Positions 27,092-36,590 of a stretch of DNA of 64,000 nt are shown here, piece by piece. The translations under genes and the position numbers were made by a program. Under the pieces are notes generated by a model. The model saw only the letters and a program-made list of their open reading frames with translations. It did not search any database and was not told the DNA's origin. This DNA comes from Marilutibacter spongiae (GTDB lineage Bacteria > Pseudomonadota > Gammaproteobacteria > Xanthomonadales > Xanthomonadaceae): NCBI RefSeq assembly GCF_014145325.1, contig NZ_JACHTF010000002.1, forward strand, positions 248,001-312,000. The letters run 5' to 3'. How positions within the stretch are numbered: position 1 is the stretch's first letter; the number at the start of each line of letters is the position of its first letter.

Positions 27092-27252
27092 GGCGAGGCG
27101 CGCACCTGCCCGTCACCAAGATGTACCGCCCGACAACCGATGTCGTGGCGATGCGTGCCGGATGCGGGAAACGTACGCGTGCTTAACGGCCAGTGCCCTA
27201 CCAATGGGACGCGGGCCATCGTGGCCCCGACCGCTCCCCCAACGAGGCTCCC

Positions 27253-27738
27253 ATGACGACACCCCAAGAACTCGAAAAGCGCTTCTGGAAGGCCCTTAAA
27301 TCCGATCGCACCCTCATGCTGGGGGTGGACGGCGTCGAGGACGGCCACTCGCGCCCGATGACCGCCATGACCGAACACGACGAAGGCGGTCCCATCTGGT
27401 TCTTCACCGGACGCCCCAACGCCGTCGTGCAGCACCTGGCCGAGAGCCGTCGTGCCATCGCCGCCTTCTCCGCCAAGGACCACGACCTGTTCGCCAGCAT
27501 CCAGGGCAGCCTGGTCATCGACAACGACAGGGCCGTGATCGACCGTCTCTGGAATCCCTTCATCGCGGCATGGTTCGAAGGCAAGGACGACCCCAAGCTC
27601 ACCCTCCTGCGCTTCGATGCCGAGCACGCCGAGATCTGGCTCAATGAGTCCAATTTCCTGGCGGGCGTGAAGCTGCTGCTGGGCGTCGACCCGAAGAAGG
27701 ACTACCAGGACAAGGTCGCCGACGTCCGCCTGGACTGA
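27253..27738 (+). CDS. Pyridoxamine 5-phosphate oxidase-like FMN-binding stress protein
   Basis: This 161-residue split-barrel protein resembles general stress protein 26. Conserved parts are the start TTPQELEKRFWKALKSDRTLMLG, GPIWFFTGRPNAVVQHL and WNPFIAAWFEGKDDPKLTLLRF. The fold binds flavin (FMN or FAD) but members lack a proven reaction. It stands alone downstream of the YkgJ gene with a 160-bp gap and so probably has its own promoter. Confidence 0.9.
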   Translation: MTTPQELEKRFWKALKSDRTLMLGVDGVEDGHSRPMTAMTEHDEGGPIWFFTGRPNAVVQHLAESRRAIAAFSAKDHDLFASIQGSLVIDNDRAVIDRLWNPFIAAWFEGKDDPKLTLLRFDAEHAEIWLNESNFLAGVKLLLGVDPKKDYQDKVADVRLD

Positions 27739-27772
27739 TGCGTCGCGTACCGCCGCGGGGCGGTGCGTCGAC

Positions 27773-30031
27773 TCAGGGCAGCAACGCCGGCTGCGCGTCG
27801 TACCACCGGCGCGATCGCACCAGGTGGAACTTGCGCGTGCCGTTGCGCAGTTCCACCGCGCAATCCAGCACGCCCCACTTGGCGTACAGGCTGCCGGTGC
27901 GCTGCTTGCCCTGCAGCTTGAGCCTGGCCCGAAGTTCGTAGCGTCCGTTGTCGGCATGCAGCTGGTCGAACACCAGCGTGTCGCCCTTCCAGGCCAGGCG
28001 ACCGGTCACCTGCGCCTGGCCCGAACCGACCACCCGCGTGATCCACCTGGGGTAGTCGCGTTGCCGCGAGTACAACGACAACAGCAGGCTGACGTCGCGC
28101 ATGGCGATGCGGGCCCGGCCCGACACGTCCATCGGGCGCTTCCAGTCGATCCGGGCATCGTCGAAGGCGACCTTCGCCCACCAGCCCCGGATACTGTCGC
28201 CGGAGGGCTCGGTGTAGCTCACGTTCGCCAGGTCCAGGGTCGAGCCGTCGAGCTTGAACTCGTGCGCCACGGCGTCGTTGCGCGCCAGACGGGCGCGCAG
28301 GTCGACGTCGGCACCCATCGCCAGTTCGGCCATGTGCAAGCGCGCGCGGGTCGCGCGGATGCGCAGCCAACCCGAATCGATGACGCCCTCGGTATCCAGC
28401 CGCAGGTCGCCGCCCAGGGTGCCCGAGCCGCCGTCGAAGCGCAGTTGGGTACCGGGCAGGAAGCCGTTGTAGGCACGCAGGTCGGGCACTCTCGCCCCCT
28501 CGAAGCGCAGGCGCGCCTTCACGTCCTGCCGGGCCTGCTGCAGGGCCGCCGCCGCGCCGGCCTGGCGGACGCTGCCGATCGGGATGCCCGAATCGACCTC
28601 CAGCTCAAGCGCGTTGCCCTCGACATAGGGTCGGTCGGGCGCGGCGGCATCGGCCACCCGGAAGGCATCCATGTGCAGCGCCAGCCGGGGCACCAGCGCC
28701 CCGTCGGCGTCCTCCGCGAGGCGGGCCTCCAGGCGCGCCTGGCCATCGATCCGGTTGCCCATCACGGTTGCGCTTGCCTTGACCCGGGGCACGTCGACGC
28801 GACTGTCGGCGGCCACGCGGCCCTCCACGACACGGATGTCCGCATCGACCAGGCCCTCGCCTTCGATGCCGAGCCAAGCAGCCTGCGGCAGGAAGGCCTC
28901 GAGCCAGGCCAGCGAAGGGAATGCCCAGCGACCCTGCACATATCCCGAGGTCCGCGCCAGCAACGCATCGATGCCTTCGAGCGGCAAGGCCCGGCCGTCG
29001 ATGTCGAGCCGGGCGTCCACGGACAGGTCGGGCGCATCCGCGCCATCGATTGGGACCCGCGTCGCCGCCGCCAGCCGGATTCCCTCGTCGACGTCGAGGT
29101 GGAGCTGCAGGCGATTCTCGTGGCGGACGCCATCGAAACCGGTGCTGTGCACCGGCACGTCGATCCGGGCCTGGCCACCGGGCAGCAGGGCCCCGTCCGC
29201 CCACGCCAGGTCGGCGGACGCCCGCCCCTCTTCGGCCACCAGGCGCGTGTCGACGCCCGACTGGCCTTCCTGCAGTCGCAGGGAAAGTCCGGGCGTCCTG
29301 CCCTCCACCTGCAATACCCCCTGGGTCAGGCGCAGGGCGTCGGCGCCGGCCGCGTCGGCGCGGCGATGGCGCGCCATCGCGAAGCGTGCGTCCAGCGTGG
29401 CGCTGGCGAGCAGGCCGACCTCGCCCCTGTCCAGGCGGGCATCGCTGAAGTGCGCGTGCGACGGCATCACTTCCAGCGCACCGCCCCGCAGTTGTTTCTC
29501 GAAGCCCGTTTCCACCGTGCCCTGCCCGGAGAGCACCAGCCCACCCAGTCGCGCGCTCCGCACTTCAGTGGCCGCGACCCGCTCGAAGCGCAGCGTCCAG
29601 GCGCCGGGCCGTGGCGCGGCGCGTGCCAGGGCCCCGGGCAGGCGCTCAACGCGCGCATCGACGCCGCCTGCTTCGACCCAGGGCACTTCCAGCCGCCGTC
29701 GCAGCAGCGGCAGCAGGCGCACGCGGCCGGCCGCGGCGTCCACTTCGAGCGTCCACGCGTTACGCGCGACGCGACCGCCCAGTTCGATGTCCCACAGCTG
29801 CGCGCGGCCCGGCCACAGCGTGTAGCCGTGACCCCAGTCGACGTGGAATTTTTCCGGCTGCCGGTTCGCCAGCGCGGGCCCCAGGGGGGTGTTGAGCAGG
29901 AGGTTGCCGATCAGCAGGTAGCCAGCGTAGGCCAGGCCCAGCACCAGTGCGAGCTTGCGCAGCCACCTGCGCGCACGCCGTCGGCGGGCGGATTCCCCCG
30001 GGCCTCGACCGCCGGTGCCATGCGGGCTCAT
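27773..30031 (-). CDS. AsmA/TamB-like large membrane-anchored protein
   Basis: This 752-residue protein has a basic N-terminus, one transmembrane segment (LALVLGLAYAGYLLIGNLLL), and then a long repetitive beta-rich periplasmic region with many short strands such as LRLDTEGVIDSGWLRIRATRARLHMAELAMGADVDLRARL. This architecture is that of the AsmA-like/DUF748 group, which forms elongated grooves that carry lipids between membranes. No catalytic motif is present. It is convergent with the FMN-binding gene and begins 64 bp past the glutaminase stop on the same strand. Confidence 0.7.
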   Translation of the reverse strand: MSPHGTGGRGPGESARRRRARRWLRKLALVLGLAYAGYLLIGNLLLNTPLGPALANRQPEKFHVDWGHGYTLWPGRAQLWDIELGGRVARNAWTLEVDAAAGRVRLLPLLRRRLEVPWVEAGGVDARVERLPGALARAAPRPGAWTLRFERVAATEVRSARLGGLVLSGQGTVETGFEKQLRGGALEVMPSHAHFSDARLDRGEVGLLASATLDARFAMARHRRADAAGADALRLTQGVLQVEGRTPGLSLRLQEGQSGVDTRLVAEEGRASADLAWADGALLPGGQARIDVPVHSTGFDGVRHENRLQLHLDVDEGIRLAAATRVPIDGADAPDLSVDARLDIDGRALPLEGIDALLARTSGYVQGRWAFPSLAWLEAFLPQAAWLGIEGEGLVDADIRVVEGRVAADSRVDVPRVKASATVMGNRIDGQARLEARLAEDADGALVPRLALHMDAFRVADAAAPDRPYVEGNALELEVDSGIPIGSVRQAGAAAALQQARQDVKARLRFEGARVPDLRAYNGFLPGTQLRFDGGSGTLGGDLRLDTEGVIDSGWLRIRATRARLHMAELAMGADVDLRARLARNDAVAHEFKLDGSTLDLANVSYTEPSGDSIRGWWAKVAFDDARIDWKRPMDVSGRARIAMRDVSLLLSLYSRQRDYPRWITRVVGSGQAQVTGRLAWKGDTLVFDQLHADNGRYELRARLKLQGKQRTGSLYAKWGVLDCAVELRNGTRKFHLVRSRRWYDAQPALLP

Positions 30032-30095
30032 GGCGCGAGCATAGCCAAGACCGCTGGGCTTGGGTATCCGTCAACGGGCCGCGCCCGTCGAGGCC

Positions 30096-31049
30096 TCAGA
30101 ACACCGACAGGCCGGTCATGCGGCTGAAGCGATGAAGGGCATACCGGCCGAGCAGCGAGTTGCCCTTGTCGTCGAGGCCCGGATACCAGACGCACAGGCT
30201 GAGCACGTGCGGGACCACGGCGACGATGCCGCCGCCGACGCCGCTCTTGGCCGGCAGCCCGACGTAGAACGCGAAGTCGCCTGCGGCATCGTAGGTCCCC
30301 GCGGTCATCATCAGGGCATTGATGCGGGTCGCCAGTTCGCCGCTGACGACCTGCTCGCCGGAAACGCTGCAGTGGCCGTTGCCGGCCAGGTACTGCATGC
30401 TCCGGGCCAGGTCGACGCAATCCATGCTGAGCGCGCACTGGTGGTAGTAGAAGTCGAGCACGTCCTCCACCGGGTTGTGCAGGTTGCCGTAGCTCTTGAT
30501 GAAATGCGCCAACGCCAGGTTGCGATGCCCGGTGTCGGCCTCCGAGCGCGCCACGCCCTCGTCGCAGGCCACCGCCGTGTTGCCCGAACGCGCGCGCATG
30601 AAGGCCAGCAGGCGCGAACGCGCGTCGCTGCAGCTGGACAGGACCACGTCGGCGACGACCAGCGCGCCGGCATTCATGAACGGATTGCGCGGGATGCCCT
30701 TCTCGTACTCGAGCTGGATGAGCGAATTGAAGGCATCGCCCGAGGGCTCGCGATCCACCCGCTCCCACAGCGCGTCGCCCACCGCGTCCAGCGCCAGGGT
30801 CAGCGTGTGGACCTTGGAGATGCTCTGGATGGTGAAGCGATGACGGGCACGACCGACCTCGAATACGCGGCCGTCGCGAAGCACCAGGGCCATGCCGAAG
30901 CCATCGAGCGGCACTTTCGCCAGGGCCTGGATGTAATCGGCCTGGCGACCTTCGCCCAGGCGCCGGCGAACCTCGTCGTGGATGGTGTCGAGGATGCCGG
31001 CGAAGTCGTGCTGGCCGATGTCGCAGGCGCTGGGGAACCGCAGGTGCAT
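30096..31049 (-). CDS. glsA: Glutaminase
   Basis: This 317-residue serine-dependent glutaminase converts glutamine to glutamate and ammonia. The SxxK catalytic motif is S76-ISK79 in RFTIQSISKVHTL. Further family blocks are GIPRNPFMNAGALVVADVVLS, SYGNLHNPVEDVLDFYYHQCAL and KSGVGGGIVAVVPH. The ATG at 31049 gives the usual length; a GTG at 31079 would add ten Arg-rich residues. It may serve acid resistance or glutamate supply. The M14 gene lies upstream on the same strand. Confidence 0.95.
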   Translation of the reverse strand: MHLRFPSACDIGQHDFAGILDTIHDEVRRRLGEGRQADYIQALAKVPLDGFGMALVLRDGRVFEVGRARHRFTIQSISKVHTLTLALDAVGDALWERVDREPSGDAFNSLIQLEYEKGIPRNPFMNAGALVVADVVLSSCSDARSRLLAFMRARSGNTAVACDEGVARSEADTGHRNLALAHFIKSYGNLHNPVEDVLDFYYHQCALSMDCVDLARSMQYLAGNGHCSVSGEQVVSGELATRINALMMTAGTYDAAGDFAFYVGLPAKSGVGGGIVAVVPHVLSLCVWYPGLDDKGNSLLGRYALHRFSRMTGLSVF

Positions 31050-31154
31050 GCAGGGGCGTCTTCGATGGGAACGGCGCACAGCATGACCGGAATGGGCGCG
31101 CTCCGGAACCCGTCCCGGCCGCGCGACCAGCGGCCGGTGCTGTGCCGGTGGCGC

Positions 31155-32078
31155 TCAGCCGTGCGCGAGTGCGTGGTCGATCGCCGCGCGCACCGCGGTG
31201 GCCTGGGCCTCGTTGCACTGTTCGGGGGTCGCCCTCGGGCTGTCGGGGTATACCTCGGTGGTGGTGGTGTAGCGCGCACCTGTGATGCTCGCGCACAGGC
31301 CCAGCGGCTTGAGCGGGTAGTTGATCACGCCCGGCGCGACGACCGGCGACCCGATGATCTCGCCGCGCGCATCGGCGGGGGCGATGTGGGTGACCTTCGC
31401 CACGGCGTCGATGATCGCCCGCTGGAAATCCGATTGCGGGTTCGCCGTATCGCCCACCAGGTAGAAGCCATCTGGGATCTCGCCCGGCTCGAAGGGCTTG
31501 CCATCGCGCGCCGCCAGCGCGGGCCGGAATTCGCTCTCGTCGCTGTCGGTGGTCTCGTGCAGGTCCACGTGCAACAGCACCCGTCCCTGCAGCGGGGCCA
31601 CCAGGCGCATCAGCGCGGCCGACTCGCCGGCGGGGCTGTCTTCGACGAAAGAGCGGTTGGGGTCGATCGCATCCGGGTTCCAGCGGTGGATGCGCTCGTA
31701 GGCCCAGGGGCTCACGCAGGGCACCACCAGCAGGTTGACCCGGTCGGCGTAGTCGGCGGCATCGAGGTCGAGGAAACGCAGCGCGCCATGGACTCCGCTG
31801 GTCTCGTAGCCGTGGACACCCCCCGTCACCAACACGACCGGGAGGTCGTCGCGCCAACCGCGGCTGCGCACGGCATACAACGGATAGGCTTCCTCGCCAT
31901 AGACCAGGCGCCCATAGTCCTCCACGTCGAAGCGCGCGCGCAGGCGATCGATCGCGTCGACGACGTCTTCCCGATAGCTGCGGTGTCTGGACTGCCGCGC
32001 CAGCCATTGCCCGCGCTCGGCCGGGCCCCACGCGACGCCGGGGGTACCGATGGAATGGAAGGCGGGGGTGCTGGACAT
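31155..32078 (-). CDS. M14-family metallocarboxypeptidase
   Basis: This 307-residue zinc peptidase of the M14 clan is similar to succinylglutamate desuccinylase/aspartoacylase-like members. The zinc motif H89-GYE92 lies in VTGGVHGYETSG, and the distal His is H174 in HVDLHETTDSDE. The DPNRSF and TTTTEVYPDSP loops carry the substrate-binding Arg and the catalytic Glu candidates. It has no signal peptide and should act in the cytosol on small peptides or acylated amino acids. It is upstream of glutaminase, which could point to amino-acid catabolism. Confidence 0.85.
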   Translation of the reverse strand: MSSTPAFHSIGTPGVAWGPAERGQWLARQSRHRSYREDVVDAIDRLRARFDVEDYGRLVYGEEAYPLYAVRSRGWRDDLPVVLVTGGVHGYETSGVHGALRFLDLDAADYADRVNLLVVPCVSPWAYERIHRWNPDAIDPNRSFVEDSPAGESAALMRLVAPLQGRVLLHVDLHETTDSDESEFRPALAARDGKPFEPGEIPDGFYLVGDTANPQSDFQRAIIDAVAKVTHIAPADARGEIIGSPVVAPGVINYPLKPLGLCASITGARYTTTTEVYPDSPRATPEQCNEAQATAVRAAIDHALAHG

Positions 32079-32199
32079 GGACACAGGCTCCGGTGCGGGC
32101 GATGGAGCGGCCCACTCTACCATCGCCCCGCCGGGCGCCGGATGCCCTCGCCGCCCGCCCCCGGTCCGCTCGCGCATCCGGCGCCCGGCCCGCGCCCGC

Positions 32200-32931
32200 C
32201 TAGAGGTCGAAGGGGAAGAAGCCCCAGCAGTCGGCCGTATCGCGCGCCGTGGGCGCCCCGTGCGCGGCGCAGATCAGCCGCGCCTGCGCGAGGGTGTCGG
32301 CGTAGGCCGCGTCGTTGGTGTCGGCCAGCGCATGCGACATCTCGTGGATGATCGTTTCCTGCTTGAGCATGTCGTCGGCATTGCGGAAGCGCGTATTCAA
32401 CTGGATATTGAACGCGAGGTCGCGCGCGGGCGACACCGTGACCGGCAGGCCGTTGTGCATGAACACGTAGCTCTGGGTGCCGCGGTTCATGTTGTTGCGC
32501 ACGTCGGCCCAGGTCGCCTGGAAGCTGTTGGGATTGCCCGCGTCCACGTTGCCTTCGGCATCGGGGAACACCACCGGCGGGCGCGCCGATGCGTATTCGT
32601 CCGGATCGTGGTCCTGCCAGTCGGCGTACTCGATGTACACCGTCCAGGTATTGAGCGCGGTGGCGATGGCGGCGTAGACGGTCTGTGCGGTATCGACGAA
32701 GACGGTGTCGCCCGGCCCCAGCGCCGGCATCGGCCCGGCGCCGAACTGGACGCCGAAGTAGGTCGTCAGTGCGCCGCGAACGGTCCCGGCGTCCGCGTCG
32801 TTGGGGTCGAGCAGCACGTTGCGGTTGCGCGGCTGCAACCAGCCGGCCGCGGCCCGGCACAGGCCAAGCGCGTCGATGAAATAGGGGTCCAGGCTCTCGA
32901 TCTGGGCCTGGCCGCGGTAGATGCGGGTCAT
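32200..32931 (-). CDS. M35-like (aspzincin) metallopeptidase
   Basis: This 243-residue predicted zinc peptidase has HEMSH at residues 196-200 followed by the T205-ND207-AAY210 motif, which matches the aspzincin pattern HExxH...TxDxxY of the deuterolysin/lysine-specific endopeptidase family. It has no signal peptide, propeptide or membrane segment. A GGAGG site precedes the ATG. Bacterial M35-type proteins without a secretion signal are sometimes effectors of specialised secretion systems, but no such system is nearby. The N-terminal two thirds are not recognised. Confidence 0.8.
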   Translation of the reverse strand: MTRIYRGQAQIESLDPYFIDALGLCRAAAGWLQPRNRNVLLDPNDADAGTVRGALTTYFGVQFGAGPMPALGPGDTVFVDTAQTVYAAIATALNTWTVYIEYADWQDHDPDEYASARPPVVFPDAEGNVDAGNPNSFQATWADVRNNMNRGTQSYVFMHNGLPVTVSPARDLAFNIQLNTRFRNADDMLKQETIIHEMSHALADTNDAAYADTLAQARLICAAHGAPTARDTADCWGFFPFDL

Positions 32932-33019
32932 GGGGAGTCCTCCGGCAGGGGCGTCATTGCCCATGCCGTGGAAAACGTCAGCCGGGGGCCCGGCGTGAAC
33001 CGCAAATCGCGAACCGGGT

Positions 33020-33877
33020 TCAGTCTTCCAGTTCGGCGGCTTCCCGGCCCTGCTGGCGGATGAGCGCCTCGTCGCGGGCCTCGTTGATCGCATCGCGCAC
33101 GCCCTCGACATCGGCTTCGTGCGCGTCGTGCTCGAAGTGGCCACTCAGGTCGGTATCGGATGCGAGGGCGCCGGCTTCATAGAGCGCCCACATCTCCTCT
33201 CCGTACCAGGTGTCCAGCAGTTCCGGTGCCGATCGACCGAGCCACGCGGTGAGGTTGTTGACGTCGCGCAGCAGCATCCTCCGCGCCGCATTGTTGCCCG
33301 CGGCGCTGACCACCTGCGGGAAGTCGATCACCACCGGGCCGTCCGCGCCGACCAGGACGTTGTAGGGCGACAGGTCGCCGTGGACCAGGCCGCAGCACAG
33401 CATCCGAACGACCTGCCGGACGAGCACGCCATGGAATGCCCGCGCTACTTCCGGACCCAGCTCGACCTCGCCCAGGCGCGGCGCCGGCGAGCCGTCGGCA
33501 TCGACGACCAGCTCCATCACCAGCACGCCGTGGAAGAAGCCATGCGGTTCGGGCACGCGCACGCCAGCGTCGCGAAGCTGGTAGAGCGCGTCGACCTCGG
33601 TGTTCTTCCACTCGGCTTCCTGTTGCCGCCTGCCGTATCGGGTCGCCTTGCCGATGGCACGGGCCTCCCGGCTGCCGCGGACCTTGCGCCCCTCCTGGTA
33701 CTGCACCCGCTGCTGGAAACTGCGTTGCGCCATGTCCTTGTAGACCTTGGCGCAGCGGACATGGTCGCCGCTGCGGACCAGGTACACCGCTGCTTCTTTG
33801 CCGCTCTTGAGCGGGCGCAGCACGGCGTCGATGACGCCGTCCTCGATCAGCGCCATCAGCGCGGTGGGGGTCTTCAT
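33020..33877 (-). CDS. RIO1-type serine/threonine protein kinase
   Basis: This 285-residue atypical protein kinase has the RIO nucleotide-binding start LKSGKEAAVYLVRSGDHVRCAKVYK, the catalytic loop LVHGDLSPYNVLV and the metal-binding VIDFPQ. The flexible loop region RSREARAIGKATRYGRR lies between them. I chose the ATG at 33877 since the residues before it are Arg/Pro-rich and not family-like. A charged C-terminal tail rich in Asp/Glu follows. The bacterial RIO group (PA4780-type) has unknown targets. Confidence 0.9.
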   Translation of the reverse strand: MKTPTALMALIEDGVIDAVLRPLKSGKEAAVYLVRSGDHVRCAKVYKDMAQRSFQQRVQYQEGRKVRGSREARAIGKATRYGRRQQEAEWKNTEVDALYQLRDAGVRVPEPHGFFHGVLVMELVVDADGSPAPRLGEVELGPEVARAFHGVLVRQVVRMLCCGLVHGDLSPYNVLVGADGPVVIDFPQVVSAAGNNAARRMLLRDVNNLTAWLGRSAPELLDTWYGEEMWALYEAGALASDTDLSGHFEHDAHEADVEGVRDAINEARDEALIRQQGREAAELED

Positions 33878-33959
33878 GGACTGGGGGCGGCTCGGGCGCT
33901 CGGGGGCGGGCATTCTCGCACGGGCCCGCGACGGCGATCGCACCGCCGTCGCGAAGCGT

Positions 33960-36449
33960 TCAGCCAGCCGGCGACGACGAGGCGTCCAGGGCCTGGGTGG
34001 CCAGGGCGATGGCCGAGGTCAGCTGCGCGCGCGAGAAGGGCTTGGACAGGATCGCCCCGACGCCGCCGCGCTCGCGCACCGCGTCCTCGTCGTGCCCCGT
34101 GACGAACACCACGCGAAGGCCCGGCTGGCGCACGCGCGCCTCGCGCGCGAGCTCGATGCCGTCGCAGCCGGGCAGCTCGACATCCGTCAGGAGGACGTCG
34201 CGCGGCGATTCGGCCAGGCGCCGCAGCGCCTCTTCGGCATTGCCCGCGTGCGCCACGTCCATCCCGCAGGCCTCCAGCAGCTCGCCCGTGAGCAGCCTGT
34301 CGTCCTCGTTGTCCTCCACCAGCAGCACGCGCAGCGATGGCGGCAGCCGGTGGCCATCGATGGCGGCGCGCACGTGGCGGCCCAGGTCCGCGCGCGTGTA
34401 GGGCTTGGCGAGCATCGGGACATCGGGCCGCGCCGCGCCGGAGCGTGAGAGGGTTGCCTCTGCATAACCCGAGGTCATCAGGACGGCGGTCCCGGGCAAC
34501 CGAGCCTGCACGTGCGCGACCAAGTCGAAGCTGTGCATCGGCCCAGGCATCACCACGTCGCTGAACAGCAACGCCGGCCGCAGGCCCTCATCGAGCAGGG
34601 CGCGCCCCATCGCGGCATGCGAGGCCTGCACGACGTCGTAACCCAGGTCGAACAGCATGTCCACGCCGGTGCGTCGCACGCCTTCGTCGTCCTCCACCAG
34701 GAGCACCACCTCATTGCGTCCGCGTGGCGTGCTGTCCGCGGGATCGACCACCGGCTCGCCGGGCGCGTCGGTGGTCGGCAGGTAGAGCGTGAAACGGCTG
34801 CCCTCGCCGGGAACGCTGTCGACGCGGATCTCGCCGCCGCTTTGCTGTATGAATCCGTACACCGCGGCCAGGCCCAGACCGGTGCCCTCGCCCTGCGGCT
34901 TGGTGGTGAAGAAGGGCTCGAAGATGTGCTCCACGACCTCCGGGGCCATGCCCGTGCCGGTGTCGGCGATGGTGATGCGGACGTGCTCGCCGCCCCGTCC
35001 CGCTTCGGCGCCGTCCACGCAGCGGCACTCGATGCGGACCTTGCCGCCATGGGGCATGGCGTGGCGGGCATTGATCACGATGTTCAGGATCGCGGTCTCG
35101 AACTGTTGCGGGTTGGTCCGGATCCGCGTCTCGCAGTCGAGGTCGAGCTCGAGCGCAATCTCGCGTCCCTCGCCCAGGGTGCGTTCGAGCATGTCGGCCA
35201 GGGTCGACAGGGTGAGCGCCGGATCGAACACGGCCACGTTGAGCGGGTCGCGGCGAGCGAAGGCCATCAACTGCGACACCAGCTGGGCGCCGCGCTGGAC
35301 CGCGTTCCGGGCCGAGGCCAGGCGCTGGCTCGCGACGCTGTCCTGGACCTGCCCTTCGAGCAGTTCGAGGTTGGCGCCGATGACCTGCAGCAGGTTGTTG
35401 AAGTCGTGGGCCACGCCCCCGGTGAGCTGGCCGATCGCCTCGAGCTTCTGCGACTGGTGCAGCGCGGCCTGCGCGGCGAGCCGTTCCTCCTCGCTGACCT
35501 TCAACGCCTGCGTGCGCTGCTCGACCAGTTCGGCGAGGTTGTTGTGGAAAAGCTCGACTTCCGCCTGCGCGGCGACCTGGGCGGTCATGTCGTTGCCCTG
35601 GACGAAGATGCCGACGACCTGTCCACCGGCATCCTTCACCGGCTGGTAGACGAAGTCGACCACGAGCTCCTCGGGCTCCGCGTCGGGCTCGCGCTGGAGC
35701 AGCAGCGGGACCGCCTGGCCCACGTAGGGCCGGCCGCTCCGGTATACCTCGTCGAGCAGCGCCAGGAAGCCCTGCTCGGCGGTCTCGGGCAAGGCCTCTT
35801 CCAGGACCCGCCCGATCAGGTCGCGGTCACGGCCGACCAGGGTCTCGTACGCCCGGTTGGCCAGGGTGAAGCGGTGCTCGGGCCCGGACAGGTAGGCCAT
35901 GAAGCCGGGCGCCTGCGCGAACAGGGTCTCCAAGTCGCTGATGCGGTGTTCGAGCGCGCGATTGTGCTCCTGGACCTTGCGCGCACGCTCGAACATGCCG
36001 AACTCGATCTGTTCCTGCGATGCCCCGGTGGCCCGCGCGAGCGCCTGGTTGAGGCGCTGCAGGTGGGTGACGTCGGTGGTGTGCTGCAGGACGTGCGCGA
36101 CCCGGCCGGCGCTGTCGAACAGCGGCGTGTGCGTGGCCGACCAGTAGCGGTCCTCCATGACCGGCCCCGCCTCGTCCGGTCGCTCGATTGCGTAGCGGAT
36201 CAGGCTCAGCACGTCGCGCTCGCCGGTGGCGAAGACCCGCTCGATGGATTGTCGCAGCAGGGCGACATTGGTCTCGCCCAGGCGCGTGCCGTCCCCGGGG
36301 AAGGCCTCGAACAGGCCCACCCCGAGCAGCACGTCGCGCGTGCGCCCGACCACCGACTCATAGGCGCGGTTGACCGCCACGTAGCGCAATCCGCGGTCCA
36401 CGACCATGTACGGATTGGGCGAACGTTCGAACAGGTCCAGGTAATCCAA
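33960..36449 (-). CDS. Soluble PAS-PAS hybrid histidine kinase with two receivers
   Basis: This 829-residue hybrid kinase has two PAS domains (about 1-130 and 170-295), a coiled coil, HisKA with H348 in GQLTGGVAHDFNNLL, an HATPase domain (N/G boxes INARHAMPHGG, ADTGTGMAP, GTGLGLAAVYGFIQQSGG), then two REC domains with phospho-Asp D631 (LFSDVVMPG) and D756 (LLTDVELPG). It has no transmembrane segment, so it senses cytosolic cues. A TTG start is chosen at 36449: AGGGGG precedes it and the PAS domain begins at once. No DNA-binding response regulator is adjacent. Confidence 0.9.
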   Translation of the reverse strand: MDYLDLFERSPNPYMVVDRGLRYVAVNRAYESVVGRTRDVLLGVGLFEAFPGDGTRLGETNVALLRQSIERVFATGERDVLSLIRYAIERPDEAGPVMEDRYWSATHTPLFDSAGRVAHVLQHTTDVTHLQRLNQALARATGASQEQIEFGMFERARKVQEHNRALEHRISDLETLFAQAPGFMAYLSGPEHRFTLANRAYETLVGRDRDLIGRVLEEALPETAEQGFLALLDEVYRSGRPYVGQAVPLLLQREPDAEPEELVVDFVYQPVKDAGGQVVGIFVQGNDMTAQVAAQAEVELFHNNLAELVEQRTQALKVSEEERLAAQAALHQSQKLEAIGQLTGGVAHDFNNLLQVIGANLELLEGQVQDSVASQRLASARNAVQRGAQLVSQLMAFARRDPLNVAVFDPALTLSTLADMLERTLGEGREIALELDLDCETRIRTNPQQFETAILNIVINARHAMPHGGKVRIECRCVDGAEAGRGGEHVRITIADTGTGMAPEVVEHIFEPFFTTKPQGEGTGLGLAAVYGFIQQSGGEIRVDSVPGEGSRFTLYLPTTDAPGEPVVDPADSTPRGRNEVVLLVEDDEGVRRTGVDMLFDLGYDVVQASHAAMGRALLDEGLRPALLFSDVVMPGPMHSFDLVAHVQARLPGTAVLMTSGYAEATLSRSGAARPDVPMLAKPYTRADLGRHVRAAIDGHRLPPSLRVLLVEDNEDDRLLTGELLEACGMDVAHAGNAEEALRRLAESPRDVLLTDVELPGCDGIELAREARVRQPGLRVVFVTGHDEDAVRERGGVGAILSKPFSRAQLTSAIALATQALDASSSPAG

Positions 36450-36590
36450 CGGCGCCCCCCTGCAAGCAGCCGTGACTGCAATCGCACGATGGTTGCAGAA
36501 CGCCGCGCAGCCGGCAAACGCTTCGTTCAGGCAGCACGCCCCGGGCGGGGTCGTTACACTGCCACCCCCCTGCCCCTGCATGCCGCACCC

